Notes: a model not told the origin generated them from the sequence alone. A stretch of 64,000 nt of DNA from Pseudomonadota bacterium (GCA_023404675.1 JAEYAW010000029.1:62001-126000); one strand, 5' to 3'; counted from the stretch's first letter, positions 34,634 through 44,569 are shown. Program-made: numbers and translations.

Positions 34634-35948
34634 GCCGGAAACGGAGACAGCTCCCGCGACGGATCAGCCCGTGACGGCCCCGCCACGCCGCAGGGGCGGG
34701 GGATTGGTCTCGACGCTGCTGACGCTGATCATCGTCGGCGGCCTCGGCTATGCCGGATGGAGTTATTACACCAAGCAGCAGGCGGCCACGGCGACCCGCG
34801 GCCCGCGGCCGGACATGTCCGTGCCGGTTCTGGCCGCCGTTCCGCGCGTGGCTGACGTTCCGGTCTATCTCGACGGCGTCGGCGCGGTCCGCGCCCTGAA
34901 CACGGTCACGGTCCGCGCGCAAGTCGATGGCAAGCTGATCGCGGTCCACTTCAAGGAGGGACAGGACGTCAAGGCCGGCGACGTTCTCGGCGAAATCGAT
35001 CCGGTCATCTACAAGGCGCAGTACGACCAGGCCGTCGCCAAGAAAGCTCAGGACGAAGCGACGCTCGCCAACGCCCGGCTCGACCTTCAGCGCTACCAGC
35101 AGCTCGCCGCGTCCAACGCCGGCTCCAAGCAGCAGGCCGACACGCAGCGGGCGACCGTCGCCCAGCTCGAAGCCGTCGTGGCCGCCGATCAGGCCGCGAT
35201 CGACAACGCGCAGGCGACGCTCGGCTACACCAAGATCGTCGCGCCGATCTCCGGACGCGCCGGTTTGCGTCAGGTCGATCAGGGCAACATCATCCGCTCG
35301 TCGGATACCACCGGGCTCGTCGTCCTGACCCAGCTTCAGCCGATCGCGGTGTGGTTCAGTCTGCCGCAGCAGCAGATCGTCCGCGTCAACGCGGCAGCCG
35401 CCAAAGGGCCTCTGACGGTCGACGTCTTCGGCAACGACGGCCGTACGGTCGTCGACACCGGCAAACTCACCGGCATCGACAATCAGGTCGATCAGACCAC
35501 CGGCACCGTGAAGATCAAGGCGGAATTCCCGAACGCCAGTTATCAGCTCTGGCCCGGTCAGTTCGTCAACGTGCGGCTCAAGGTCGAGACGCTGCCGCAG
35601 GTGGTCGTGGTGCCCACGGCGGCGGTGCAGCGCGGACCGGCCGGCACATTCTCCTACGTCATCAGCGAGAACAACACGGTCTCGGCCAAGCCGGTGACGG
35701 TGGTCCAGCAGGACGACACCAGCGCGGTGATCAGCAGCGGACTGACGACCTCCGATCGTGTCGTCACCAGCGGATTTGCGAATCTTTCCGATGGCGCGCG
35801 CGTCAGCGTGTCGGCGGAAAGCAATCTGCCGCAACTCGACCTCGCGCCCCAGCGACGACGCATGGGTCCGCCGGGCGGCGGGCCTCCGGGCGAGGGCGGA
35901 TCGAAGCGAGGCGAGCGCAGGGGCGGCGAGGGGCGGCCGCCGCCATGA
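34623..35948 (+). CDS. RND efflux periplasmic adaptor (MdtA-like)
   Basis: 441 residues. An N-terminal membrane anchor (~residues 22-42, LVSTLLTLIIVGGLGYAGW) is followed by a beta-barrel/lipoyl hairpin: DGVGAVRALNTVTVRAQVDGKL and a coiled coil rich in AQLEAVVAADQAAIDNAQ. The C-terminal membrane-proximal domain and a Gly/Arg-rich tail close it. It bridges the RND permeases to the outer-membrane channel. ATG 34623 overlaps the upstream gene by 11 bases, so the frame from the GTG at 34590 is too long. The 3' end overlaps the first permease by four bases (ATGA). Confidence 0.93.
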   Translation: MLFKPETETAPATDQPVTAPPRRRGGGLVSTLLTLIIVGGLGYAGWSYYTKQQAATATRGPRPDMSVPVLAAVPRVADVPVYLDGVGAVRALNTVTVRAQVDGKLIAVHFKEGQDVKAGDVLGEIDPVIYKAQYDQAVAKKAQDEATLANARLDLQRYQQLAASNAGSKQQADTQRATVAQLEAVVAADQAAIDNAQATLGYTKIVAPISGRAGLRQVDQGNIIRSSDTTGLVVLTQLQPIAVWFSLPQQQIVRVNAAAAKGPLTVDVFGNDGRTVVDTGKLTGIDNQVDQTTGTVKIKAEFPNASYQLWPGQFVNVRLKVETLPQVVVVPTAAVQRGPAGTFSYVISENNTVSAKPVTVVQQDDTSAVISSGLTTSDRVVTSGFANLSDGARVSVSAESNLPQLDLAPQRRRMGPPGGGPPGEGGSKRGERRGGEGRPPP

Positions 35949-38900
35949 GCGTCTCGGAGCCATTCATCCGCCGGCCGATCGCGACCTCGCTGCTCGGCGT
36001 CGCGCTGATGATCGGCGGGCTGCTCGGCTACTGGGCGCTGCCGGTCTCGGCACTGCCTCAGGTCGACTTCCCGACGGTTCAGGTCTCCACGCAGTTGCCG
36101 GGCGCCAGCCCCGATGTCGTCGCGTCGCTGGTGACCGCGCCGCTCGAACGTCAGCTCGGGCAGATTCCATCGCTGGCGTCGATGAACTCGACGAGTTCGT
36201 TCGGCGTTAGCCAGATTTCGCTCCAGTTCGATCTCGGCCGCGACATCGACGGCGCGACGCAGGACGTGCAGGCTGCGATCAACGCCGCACAGGGCGTGCT
36301 GCCGCGCAACCTTCCGTATCCGCCGGTCTATAACAAGGTGAATCCTGCCGATGCGGCGGTGATGACGCTGGCTCTCACCTCCGACACCGTGTCGCTGCGC
36401 AACATGAGCGATCTGGCCGATACCGTGCTGGCACAGCGGCTCAGCCAGATCAGCGGTGTCGGCCGCGTGACGGTGCTGGGCGGGCTGCGTCCCGCGGTCC
36501 GCATTCAGGCCGATCTGGCGCGGCTCGCGGCCTACGGCATCTCGATGGAGGATCTGCGCACCGCCATCGCCAACGCCAACGTCTCCGGCCCGAAAGGCTC
36601 ACTCGACGGACGGCAGCAGGCCTACACCATCGCCGCCAACGATCAGATCACCTCCGCCGATGCCTACCGGCCCATCATCATCGCGTACCGCAACGGCGCT
36701 CCGGTCACCATCGGCGACGTCGCGCAGATCGTGGACGGGCTGGAGAACGACAAGACCGGCGGCTGGTATCAGGGAACACCGGCCGTCATCATCGATATCC
36801 AGCGTCAGCCGGGCGCCAACGTCATCGAGGTGGTGCGCCAGATCCGCGAGGAAATCCCGCGGATGCAGCGCAATGTTCCGGCCGGTGTGAAGCTGACCGT
36901 GGTCAGCGATCGGACCGACACCATCCGCGCCTCGGTGCATGACGTCCAGTTCACGCTGGTCCTCAGCGTCATTCTGGTGACGCTGGTGGTGCTGCTGTTC
37001 CTGCGCTCGATCCGCGCCACGATCATCGCCGGGGTCGCGCTGCCGCTGTCGCTGATCACCAGCTTCGGCGTGATGTGGTTCGCAGGATTCAGCCTCGACA
37101 ACCTGTCGCTGATGGCGCTGACCATCGGCACGGGCTTCGTCGTGGACGACGCCATCGTGATGATCGAGAACATCGTGCGCCATATGGAGGAGGGAGACTC
37201 CGCCATGAACGCGGCGCTGCGCGGCGCGCGCGAGATCGGTTTCACGGTGATCTCGCTCACCGTCTCGCTGATCGCGGTGTTCATCCCGCTGCTGTTCATG
37301 TCCGGCCTCGTCGGCCGCATGTTCCGCGAGTTCGCATTGACGCTGACCATCGCGGTCGTCACCTCGGCCATTGTGTCGCTGACGCTCACACCGATGATGT
37401 GTTCGCGCCTGCTGCGCCACCACGAAAAATACGGCGTGCCGGGGCTCGCGACGATCAGCCGCCTGATCGACGCCACCGCCGATGCCTATCACCGCTCGCT
37501 GCTCTGGGTGCTGCGTCATCAGGGCGCGACGCTGGTCGTCACGTTCGCCACGGTCGCGCTGACGCTGGCGCTCTACGTGATCGTGCCGAAGGGCTTTCTG
37601 CCGCTGCAGGACACGGCCGCGATCACCGCCGTCACCGAGGCAGGCCCGGCCGTGTCCATTGCCGAGATGGAGCGGTTGCAGAAGCAGGTGGCTGCGGCCA
37701 TCGAAGCCGACCCGGAGGTGACCGGCGTCGTGTCCGTGATCGGCGCGGGGACCGTCAACCCGACCACCAATGTCGGACGCATCGTCATCAATCTCACCCA
37801 GCGCGGCGCGCGCCGGGACGATATCCAGACGGTCCTCGATCGCCTGAAGGGCCGCGTCACCGGCATTGCGGGAATGACGGTCTATTTCCAGCCCGTTCAG
37901 GACATCCAGATTTCCACCCGCGCCAGCCGCTCGCAATATCAGTACACCCTGACGGCGACCAATGCGGCCGAACTGTCCGAGTGGTCCGACAGGCTGGCGA
38001 AGGAGCTGCGCAGGGATCCTGTCTTCCGCGACGTCTCGTCGGAGGCGCAGGAGGGCGGACTGCGTGCCAGCCTTGACGTGGATCGCCAGCGCGCCGGCCA
38101 GCTTGGCGTCTCGCTGCAAGCCATTTCGGACACGCTGAACGATGCGTTCGGCCAGCGGCAGATATCGACGATCTACGGGCAGGCCAACCAGTATCGCGTC
38201 GTGCTCGAAGCGCTGCCGGAGCAGCAGACCGATCCGACCGTGCTTTCCAAACTGTACGTGCCCGGCAGCGGTGGCGCGCAGGTCCCGATCGGTTCGGTCG
38301 CGACGCTGACACGCACCACCGCGCCGCTGGTGATCGCCCATCAGGCCCAGTTTCCGGCCGTGACGCTCAGTTTCAACCTCGCGCCGGGCGAGGCCCTCGG
38401 CAACGCCGTGGAGGCGGTGGCGAAGGCCGAAGCGCGGATCGGCATGCCGGGGGATATCATCGGGGCCTATTCCGGCGACGCCGCCGAATTCTCCCGTGCG
38501 CTGGCGGGTCAGCCATGGCTGATCCTCGCGGCGATCGTTGCGATCTATATCGTGCTGGGCGTGCTCTACGAGAGCTTCATTCATCCCATCACCATTCTCT
38601 CCACGCTGCCGTCCGCCGGCATCGGAGCCATTCTGGCGCTGGTGCTGTGCGGACAGGATCTGTCCGTGATCGGCCTGATCGGCATCATCCTGCTGATGGG
38701 CATCGTGAAGAAGAACGCGATCATGATGATCGATTTCGCTTTGGAAGCGGAGCGCCATCAAGGGTTGTCGGCCTATGAGGCCATCGTCCAGGCCTGCCGC
38801 CTGCGCTACCGGCCGATCATGATGACGACGCTGGCAGCGCTGTTCGGCGCGCTGCCGCTCGCCATCGAGAGCGGCACCGGAGCGGAGCTTCGCTTTCCGC

Positions 38901-39076
38901 TCGGCGTCTCCATCATCGGCGGCCTGCTGCTGAGCCAGTTGCTGACGCTCTATACGACGCCTGTCGTCTATCTCGCGCTGGACCGTCTCAATCGCCGGTT
39001 GGAGAAGGCTGTGCCACCAATCGAGGAGCCGCCGCCTTCACCGCCTGTCGCGGGCGCGACCGAAGGGGTGCAGTGA
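35945..39076 (+). CDS. RND efflux permease, first of two (MdtB-like)
   Basis: 1043 residues from the ATG at 35945 (the long upstream frame is a shadow). Twelve membrane segments in the AcrB layout: an N-terminal segment, a large periplasmic loop, the six-helix block ending near residue 560, a second large loop, then the second block. TM4 holds the proton-relay acids (GTGFVVDDAIVMIENIVRHMEEG; the two Asp at about residue 400). HAE-1 family pumps export drugs, bile salts or lipids by proton antiport. It overlaps the second permease gene, and the pair probably forms a heterotrimer as in MdtBC. Confidence 0.95.
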   Translation: MSVSEPFIRRPIATSLLGVALMIGGLLGYWALPVSALPQVDFPTVQVSTQLPGASPDVVASLVTAPLERQLGQIPSLASMNSTSSFGVSQISLQFDLGRDIDGATQDVQAAINAAQGVLPRNLPYPPVYNKVNPADAAVMTLALTSDTVSLRNMSDLADTVLAQRLSQISGVGRVTVLGGLRPAVRIQADLARLAAYGISMEDLRTAIANANVSGPKGSLDGRQQAYTIAANDQITSADAYRPIIIAYRNGAPVTIGDVAQIVDGLENDKTGGWYQGTPAVIIDIQRQPGANVIEVVRQIREEIPRMQRNVPAGVKLTVVSDRTDTIRASVHDVQFTLVLSVILVTLVVLLFLRSIRATIIAGVALPLSLITSFGVMWFAGFSLDNLSLMALTIGTGFVVDDAIVMIENIVRHMEEGDSAMNAALRGAREIGFTVISLTVSLIAVFIPLLFMSGLVGRMFREFALTLTIAVVTSAIVSLTLTPMMCSRLLRHHEKYGVPGLATISRLIDATADAYHRSLLWVLRHQGATLVVTFATVALTLALYVIVPKGFLPLQDTAAITAVTEAGPAVSIAEMERLQKQVAAAIEADPEVTGVVSVIGAGTVNPTTNVGRIVINLTQRGARRDDIQTVLDRLKGRVTGIAGMTVYFQPVQDIQISTRASRSQYQYTLTATNAAELSEWSDRLAKELRRDPVFRDVSSEAQEGGLRASLDVDRQRAGQLGVSLQAISDTLNDAFGQRQISTIYGQANQYRVVLEALPEQQTDPTVLSKLYVPGSGGAQVPIGSVATLTRTTAPLVIAHQAQFPAVTLSFNLAPGEALGNAVEAVAKAEARIGMPGDIIGAYSGDAAEFSRALAGQPWLILAAIVAIYIVLGVLYESFIHPITILSTLPSAGIGAILALVLCGQDLSVIGLIGIILLMGIVKKNAIMMIDFALEAERHQGLSAYEAIVQACRLRYRPIMMTTLAALFGALPLAIESGTGAELRFPLGVSIIGGLLLSQLLTLYTTPVVYLALDRLNRRLEKAVPPIEEPPPSPPVAGATEGVQ

Positions 39077-42000
39077 TGTCGATCTCCGAGCCGTTCATCA
39101 GGCGGCCGGTCGGCACCATCTTGCTGTCCATCGGGCTGGTCCTGCTCGGCCTCGTCGCCTATCGGTTCCTGCCGGTGGCGGCGATGCCGAGCGTCGATTT
39201 TCCCGTCATCAACGTGAGTGCATCGCGGCCCGGCGCCGCTCCAGCGGTGATGGCGGCAACGGTCGCGGCACCGCTGGAGCGCCGGCTTGGTGAAATCTCG
39301 GGCGTCAACGAAATCACATCCACGAGTTCGCTGGGCTCCACCAGCATCTCGCTTCAGTTCGATATCGGCCGCAACATCGACCGCGCGGCGCGCGACGTGC
39401 AGGCCGCCATCAATGCCGCGATGTCCAGCCTGCCCACGGACCTGCCGACGCTGCCGCGCTTCCGCAAGGCCAATCCCGCTGCCGCTCCTGCGCTGATCGT
39501 GGCGCTGACATCCAGGACCATGGCGCCCAGCGCGATGTACGATGTCGCTGACACGATCATTGCGCAGCGCATCGCGCAGGTGCAGGGGGTGGGGCAGGTC
39601 AGCGTCAACGGTGCGGACCAGCCGGCGGTGCGCATCCGTTTCAATCCGGGAGCGCTGGCCGCCGCCGGGATCGCCAGCGACGACGTGCGGACCGCGATCG
39701 TCAACGCCAATCCGCTCGCGCCGACCGGCATGTTCTCCGGAGCACAACAAAGCGAGTTCATTGCGATCAATCCGCAGATGCGGACCGCGGCCGAATTCCG
39801 CACCATCATCATCAAGACCGCCAACGGCAACAGCGTGCGGCTGTCGGATCTCGCCGAGGTCGAGGACGCGACGCGGAATGCGCGGTCGGCGGCGTGGTTC
39901 AACAACCAGCCGGCCGTGCTGCTCATCATCACCAAGCAGAACGACGCCAACGTGATCGACACCGTCGATCGCGTGAAGGAACTGTTGCCGCAGCTTGAGC
40001 AGTGGATCCCCGCCGGTGTCGATGTGTCCATCCTGTCAGACCGCACCGGCACGATCCGGGCAAGCGTCGAGGACATGGAGTGGACGCTGGGCGCGACCGT
40101 CGTGCTGGTGATGGTGGTCGTGTTCCTGTTCCTGCGCCGCCTCACGCCCACCATCGCCGCCGGGGTATCGGTGCCGCTGGCGCTGGCCGGAACGTGGATC
40201 GGCATGTGGATCGCGGGCTTCTCGATCAACAATCTGTCGCTGATGGCGCTGGCGATCTCGGTCGGGTTCGTGGTCGACGATGCGATCGTGATGATCGAGA
40301 ACATGCATCGCAACCTCGAAGCGGGCATGAAGCCGTTTCAGGCGGCGCTGGTGGGCGCGCGCCAGATCGGATTCACGGTCGTCGCCATCAGCCTGTCGCT
40401 GGTTGCGGCGTTCACGCCGCTCATCTTCATGGATGGTCTGGTCGGACGGCTGCTGCGGGAATTCTCGCTGACGCTGACCTTCGCGATCCTCGTGTCCACC
40501 GTGGTCTCGCTCACCGTGACGCCGATGATCTGCGCGCATTTCATGAAGGCGGAAACCGTCGCGCGGCAGACCTGGTTCGACAGGCTGGTGGAGGGCGGTC
40601 TGTCAGGAATGCGGGATTCCTACGAGCGCTCGCTGCGCATCGTGCTGCGCTTTCCTTTCCTCGTGCTGCTGGTGTTCATCGCGACAATCGCGGCCACCGT
40701 GTATCTCTATGTCAAAACGCCCAAGGGCTATTTTCCGAACGATGACAGCGGCCTCATCATGGGTTCGACACGCGCGTCGGCGGATATTTCGTTTCAGGCC
40801 ATGCGCATGCTGCAGCAACAGATCGCCGCGCTTGTCATTGCGGACCCCGCCGTAGCCGCGGTCGGCTCCAGTGTCGGCGGGGGTGGCGGACCGGGAGGCG
40901 GCGGACAGAACCGGGGCATGATGTTCATCAGCCTGAAGCCGCTGGAGGAGAGGGGCGGCCTGACGACCCAGGAGGTCATCGACCGCATGCGCGGCAAGCT
41001 GACCAGCGTGCCGGGCATCCGGCTGTTCATGTTCGCCGCTCAGGATCTGCGCGCCGGCGCGCGCCAGAGCGACTCCAACTACCAGTATACGGTGACCAGC
41101 GCCGATCTCGACCTGTTGCAGAAATGGGCGCCGATCATCGCCAAACGCCTTGAGACCGTCGAGGGCCTGACCGATGTTTCGGGCGACCGCGATCCGGGCG
41201 GCCTCCAGCTCAGCCTCACGATCCGGCGCAAGGAGGCCGCCAGTCTCGGCGTCGATGTTCAGGATATCGACAACGCCCTGAACAACGCGTTCTCGCAGCG
41301 GCAGATCGGTTACATCTACACCCAGCGCAATCAGTATCAGACAGTGATCGAGGTCGATCCGGCGCTGCAGAACGATCCCTCCGATCTCGACCGCATCTAT
41401 GTCGCCGGCGCGAACAACGCGCAGGTGCCGCTGTCGGCCGTAGTGCGGATCGAGCGGTCGCTGTCGCCGCTCGCCGTCTTCCATCAGGGCTCGTTTCCGT
41501 CCTCGACGATCTCGTTCAACCTGCTTCCCGGCGTCGCGCTGGAAACGGCGTCGGCGAATATCCAGCAGGCTGTCGCCGAACTTCATTTGCCGGAAGAGGT
41601 GCGCGCGGGCTTTCAGGGCAATGCCGGCGATTTCGCGCGGACGTCGAGCCGGCAGCCGCTTTTGATCCTGGCGGCGCTGATCGCGATGTATATCGTCCTC
41701 GGCGTGCTTTACGAGAGCCTCGCCCATCCGCTGACGATCATCTCGACGCTGCCGCCCGCCGGGCTCGGAGCGTTGCTGGCCCTGCAGATTACCGCAATGC
41801 CGCTGACCGTGATCGCATTCATCGGAATCATCCTGCTGATCGGCATCGTCAAGAAGAACGGCATCATGATCGTGGACTTCGCGCTGGAGGGCGAGCGCCA
41901 GCGGGGCCTGTCGTCCAGAGAGGCGATCTTCGAGGCCTGCATCGCGCGCTTCCGGCCGATCCTGATGACCACGCTGGCCGCGCTGCTCGCGGCCGTGCCG

Positions 42001-42177
42001 CTGGTGGTGGCTATGGGACCGGGAACGGAATTGCGCAGGCCGCTCGGGATCACCATCATCGGCGGGCTTGTCGTGTCCCAGATTCTCACGCTCTACACGA
42101 CGCCCGTCATTTACCTGCTGATCGACCGGCTCAGGCGGCGCGACATGCCGCAGCCGGTCGCCGTTCCCGCCGAATAG
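39076..42177 (+). CDS. RND efflux permease, second of two (MdtC-like)
   Basis: 1033 residues from the ATG at 39076, which overlaps the stop of the first permease. A GTG three bases earlier is an alternative, but AAGGGG at 39062-39067 is better spaced for the ATG. Same AcrB topology, with the relay acids in AISVGFVVDDAIVMIENMHRN. It has a glycine-rich insertion (GGGGGPGGGGQN near residue 605) in the second periplasmic loop that the first permease lacks. Both start with the same MS(V/I)SEPFIRRP. The operon order channel-adaptor-permease-permease matches an mdtABC-type multidrug system, and no regulator is adjacent. Confidence 0.95.
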   Translation: MSISEPFIRRPVGTILLSIGLVLLGLVAYRFLPVAAMPSVDFPVINVSASRPGAAPAVMAATVAAPLERRLGEISGVNEITSTSSLGSTSISLQFDIGRNIDRAARDVQAAINAAMSSLPTDLPTLPRFRKANPAAAPALIVALTSRTMAPSAMYDVADTIIAQRIAQVQGVGQVSVNGADQPAVRIRFNPGALAAAGIASDDVRTAIVNANPLAPTGMFSGAQQSEFIAINPQMRTAAEFRTIIIKTANGNSVRLSDLAEVEDATRNARSAAWFNNQPAVLLIITKQNDANVIDTVDRVKELLPQLEQWIPAGVDVSILSDRTGTIRASVEDMEWTLGATVVLVMVVVFLFLRRLTPTIAAGVSVPLALAGTWIGMWIAGFSINNLSLMALAISVGFVVDDAIVMIENMHRNLEAGMKPFQAALVGARQIGFTVVAISLSLVAAFTPLIFMDGLVGRLLREFSLTLTFAILVSTVVSLTVTPMICAHFMKAETVARQTWFDRLVEGGLSGMRDSYERSLRIVLRFPFLVLLVFIATIAATVYLYVKTPKGYFPNDDSGLIMGSTRASADISFQAMRMLQQQIAALVIADPAVAAVGSSVGGGGGPGGGGQNRGMMFISLKPLEERGGLTTQEVIDRMRGKLTSVPGIRLFMFAAQDLRAGARQSDSNYQYTVTSADLDLLQKWAPIIAKRLETVEGLTDVSGDRDPGGLQLSLTIRRKEAASLGVDVQDIDNALNNAFSQRQIGYIYTQRNQYQTVIEVDPALQNDPSDLDRIYVAGANNAQVPLSAVVRIERSLSPLAVFHQGSFPSSTISFNLLPGVALETASANIQQAVAELHLPEEVRAGFQGNAGDFARTSSRQPLLILAALIAMYIVLGVLYESLAHPLTIISTLPPAGLGALLALQITAMPLTVIAFIGIILLIGIVKKNGIMIVDFALEGERQRGLSSREAIFEACIARFRPILMTTLAALLAAVPLVVAMGPGTELRRPLGITIIGGLVVSQILTLYTTPVIYLLIDRLRRRDMPQPVAVPAE

Positions 42178-42219
42178 CAGAACGATTGCCGTCGGCCTTG
42201 GCGCAGCGTATCAGGTCAT

Positions 42220-42960
42220 ATGACCCACGCCGATGCCGATAGCGGCCCGACCGAATCCCTTCCTGCCGAGCAACCGCCGTGCCCGCGCTGCCTCAAGCCC
42301 GTGGCGCTTTGCGTGTGCGACGAGGTCGCGCCGGTCGACAACCGGATTGAACTCGTCATCCTGATGCATCCGCAGGAGCAGGACCGCACGCTCGGCACCG
42401 CGCGGCTGGCGGCGCTCCACTTCGCCCATGCCACACTGAAGATTGGCCTCTCCTGGCCGAGCCTTTCAAAGATTCTGGGGCGCACGGTCGATCCGCAGCG
42501 CTGGGCCGTGGTCTATCTCGGTTCGGTGAAACCTGCGGATCTCGGCGTCGACGGGGAACTGATCTTTGTCGACCGCAAGGGACAGGCCGAAGAGCGGCAG
42601 TCGGCCATCGCCCGCAGCATCGAGGGGGTGATCCTGCTCGATGGCACCTGGAGCCAGGCCAAGGCGCTGTGGTGGCGCAACCCCTGGCTGCTGAAATGCC
42701 AGCGGGTCGTTCTGGCGCCGACAAAGCCATCCGGATACGGGCGGTTGCGGCGCGAGCCTCGGCGCGAGGGGCTCTCCACCATCGAGGCGGCCGGGCTCGT
42801 GATGTCCGCGCTCGAGCGCAAGCCCGAGATCGCCGAGCGGCTCGGACAGACCTTCGGGCTGATGCTGGCGCGTTACCGCGCGGCAGCCGTGGAGGGGCGG
42901 GAAGCGGCAGGGCCGCGGCGCAGCCGGGGCGGCAAACCTCGCACGCGACGGTCCCGCTGA
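42220..42960 (+). CDS. DTW-domain protein (tRNA acp3U-forming, TapT-like)
   Basis: 246 residues. The DxTW motif is DGTW at residues 141-144. An N-terminal cysteine cluster (C21, C24, C31, C33: CPRCLKPVALCVCDE) is typical of the family. Homologues (E. coli TapT) add 3-amino-3-carboxypropyl to uridine 47 in tRNA. The C-terminal ~25 residues are a basic tail (RRSRGGKPRTRRSR). ATG 42220 is accepted, though the preceding sequence shows no strong ribosome binding site. It stands immediately upstream of a tRNA-Cys gene, probably by chance. Confidence 0.9.
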   Translation: MTHADADSGPTESLPAEQPPCPRCLKPVALCVCDEVAPVDNRIELVILMHPQEQDRTLGTARLAALHFAHATLKIGLSWPSLSKILGRTVDPQRWAVVYLGSVKPADLGVDGELIFVDRKGQAEERQSAIARSIEGVILLDGTWSQAKALWWRNPWLLKCQRVVLAPTKPSGYGRLRREPRREGLSTIEAAGLVMSALERKPEIAERLGQTFGLMLARYRAAAVEGREAAGPRRSRGGKPRTRRSR

Positions 42961-43023
42961 GCAGGCCGATTATCCACACGGTTGCCTCCGGCGCCGGCAA
43001 TGTGTATTGATCCGCGCCACTGA

Positions 43024-43097
43024 GGCCACGTGGCGGAGTGGTTACGCAGCGGTCTGCAAAACCGTTTACACCAGTTCAATTCTGGTCGTGGCCTCCA
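43024..43097 (+). tRNA. trnC: tRNA-Cys (GCA)
   Basis: 74 nt including encoded CCA. Acceptor GGCCACG (43024-43030) pairs with CGTGGCC (43087-43093), the discriminator is T at 43094 (as needed by CysRS), and CCA is at 43095-43097. Anticodon stem GCGGT/ACCGT encloses the loop CTGCAAA with anticodon GCA. The T-loop is GTTCAATTC. The 3' end is followed by a lower-GC region. Confidence 0.95.
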
Positions 43098-43664
43098 GTC
43101 CTAAAATCAAAGACTTATCTGTTTTTCTCTCCCCGACATCCAGGACTGTTTTCTGAGCCAGGGATCCGCCGGGGGCCGGTCGTCTCGGTGACCGCGCCGA
43201 GTGCGATCGTCTCCGGAGAGGCAAGATTTCCGCTTCCCGGCACGTTAAAAAAAAGCGCAAGAGCGCCACGTCGAAACGCACGGGCGTGATGGCGGCCTTC
43301 CAAGCCCGGTGATTGTCGCAATCACCAGACGCGCGGTGGTTCATCGGTCTTGGCCATCGCGGATCAACTGGCCTCGTGGACGTCTTCGCGCGAGAGGCCC
43401 GAGACGGCGGAGCCGCGCGAAGCAGCCTCGCCGCGGCCCTGGGCCTCATTGTACTTATCCGCAAGATGGCGTTTTGGTCTGCGCGTCGAGCGGGACAGCT
43501 CGTTGGCCGATGGACCGGACCGGGAGTCGGGCGTTCCCGGGACGGGATTCTACTCAAGTCGATGCGACTGGACAATCAATTTGGAACCCACCATCGTCAT
43601 CCACACGACTTGCGAACAGGCACAAGTTCGACTCGGTGGTGGCGGAGGGGAAGAGAGGTGATGG
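43098..43664. other. 567-base gene-poor stretch after tRNA-Cys
   Basis: No gene is supported. Several frames are open but give arginine-rich, featureless products. On the minus strand a stopless run from about 43540 to 43375 reads as plausible protein (SANELSRSTRRPKRHLADKYNEAQG) but has no start codon, so it may be a decayed fragment. No integrase is seen. GC content is lower than in the flanking genes. Confidence 0.4.
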
Positions 43665-43910
43665 ATGGCTCCCAATCCCAAAGAGTTCATCGATTTCTGG
43701 ATCGAGACCAGCATCCATCCGTCCGACCTGCTCAGCGGTCTGGGCGCCACGCAGGATGCGGATGAACTCGTTCGGCGGTGCATCGAGATGGCCGCGAGCC
43801 AAGGTATTACCGAGGCGATGTTGCATGCCGAGATCGGGGACCTGGCTTCGTACATTCGGAAGAAGCTGAAAAATGCGAACGACGCGCAACGCAAGAACGA
43901 AAGCTTTTAA
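43665..43910 (+). CDS. DUF768-like small protein
   Basis: 81 residues, acidic to neutral and mostly helical. It has a FIDFWIETSIHPSD start and a later ADELVRRCIEMAASQGITEAMLHAEIGD block, followed by a basic helix (YIRKKLKNANDAQRKNE). The pattern matches, from memory, the DUF768 proteins of rhizobia, which often occur in several copies on accessory DNA and have no known role. The ATG at 43665 is preceded by AGAGAGGTGATGG, a good ribosome binding site. Confidence 0.6.
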   Translation: MAPNPKEFIDFWIETSIHPSDLLSGLGATQDADELVRRCIEMAASQGITEAMLHAEIGDLASYIRKKLKNANDAQRKNESF

Positions 43911-44148
43911 GGGCGAGCGGCCGGCATACTCGCCTGATGGCGTCATTCAGCGCGCTGCTTCGGCCGTTTCCGGCTCGCTCAGGCGAGACGTGATTGAGTT
44001 GGGCCAAATTGAGCTCGGCCAAGCGACTAACGTTTGGTGGCTATTCTCGTGGTGATCAAGTAGACCAACGCATCCCCGGCAACACGCCTCAGGCGTCGGC
44101 GATTGAGAGACGCCATGTGCTCTCGCCTGAACGACCGGGAGTGCGACA

Positions 44149-44382
44149 ATGTCGTCAACCATCTATCCTGCCGAAATCACTCGCAAGTTTGAGCATCGCT
44201 GGGTTACCAGAATGGCCGATGCGAAGACGCGAAAACCGCCGGCGCGTCCGACCGACGAATGCGCCTGCGGGCATGTCGTGACCGCACCTTTTCGATCGAG
44301 TTACTCGGTCGGGGCGGTCATCAATGATTGGCGCTGTTCGGCCTGTAGTCTTCATTGGCAGTCGGAAAGTCTGATCGCCTGA
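44149..44382 (+). CDS. Small protein with CxC/CxxC cysteines, unknown
   Basis: 77 residues, unrecognised. Four cysteines are arranged as CACGH near residue 38 and WRCSACSLHW near residue 61, which resembles a small zinc ribbon. The N-terminal half is basic (EITRKFEHRWVTRMADAKTRKPP). The start ATG 44149 follows GGGAG at about 8 bases. It lies alone between DUF768 and the cold-shock gene. I do not assign a function. Confidence 0.55.
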   Translation: MSSTIYPAEITRKFEHRWVTRMADAKTRKPPARPTDECACGHVVTAPFRSSYSVGAVINDWRCSACSLHWQSESLIA

Positions 44383-44569
44383 CGCGAGAAGTCTTGAACA
44401 AAACACAATTGTTTCCTTGCTTTCGGGCTGGTGTGCTGTACCGTAGGCATATTCGATTGCTGCCTTGATCTTGCTAAGGCCCTGACGGTTCTTTCTCGAC
44501 ATTGCTGAGGTTGAATGGCCCGCGCATCTCGCGCGGAGCAGCGCAATGTCGCGCTTTTGGAGAAGAAAG
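44383..44569 (+). promoter_or_regulatory. Long leader of the cold-shock gene
   Basis: 187 bases without a gene, AT-richer than average. It contains ACAATTGT (a palindrome near 44405), a 6-bp hairpin CCGCGC-ATCTC-GCGCGG (44520-44536), and GGAGAAGAAAG before the ATG. Long structured leaders are known to control cspA mRNA in cold shock. Whether this one does so is inferred only from its length and place. Confidence 0.4.

Noticed and set aside
43375..43540. Minus-strand stopless stretch with protein-like composition
   Set aside because: No start codon and bounded by a TAG; at most a decayed fragment.
43024..43910. Integrase or attachment-site duplication next to tRNA-Cys
   Set aside because: No recombinase-like frame and no second copy of the tRNA end was found within the window.
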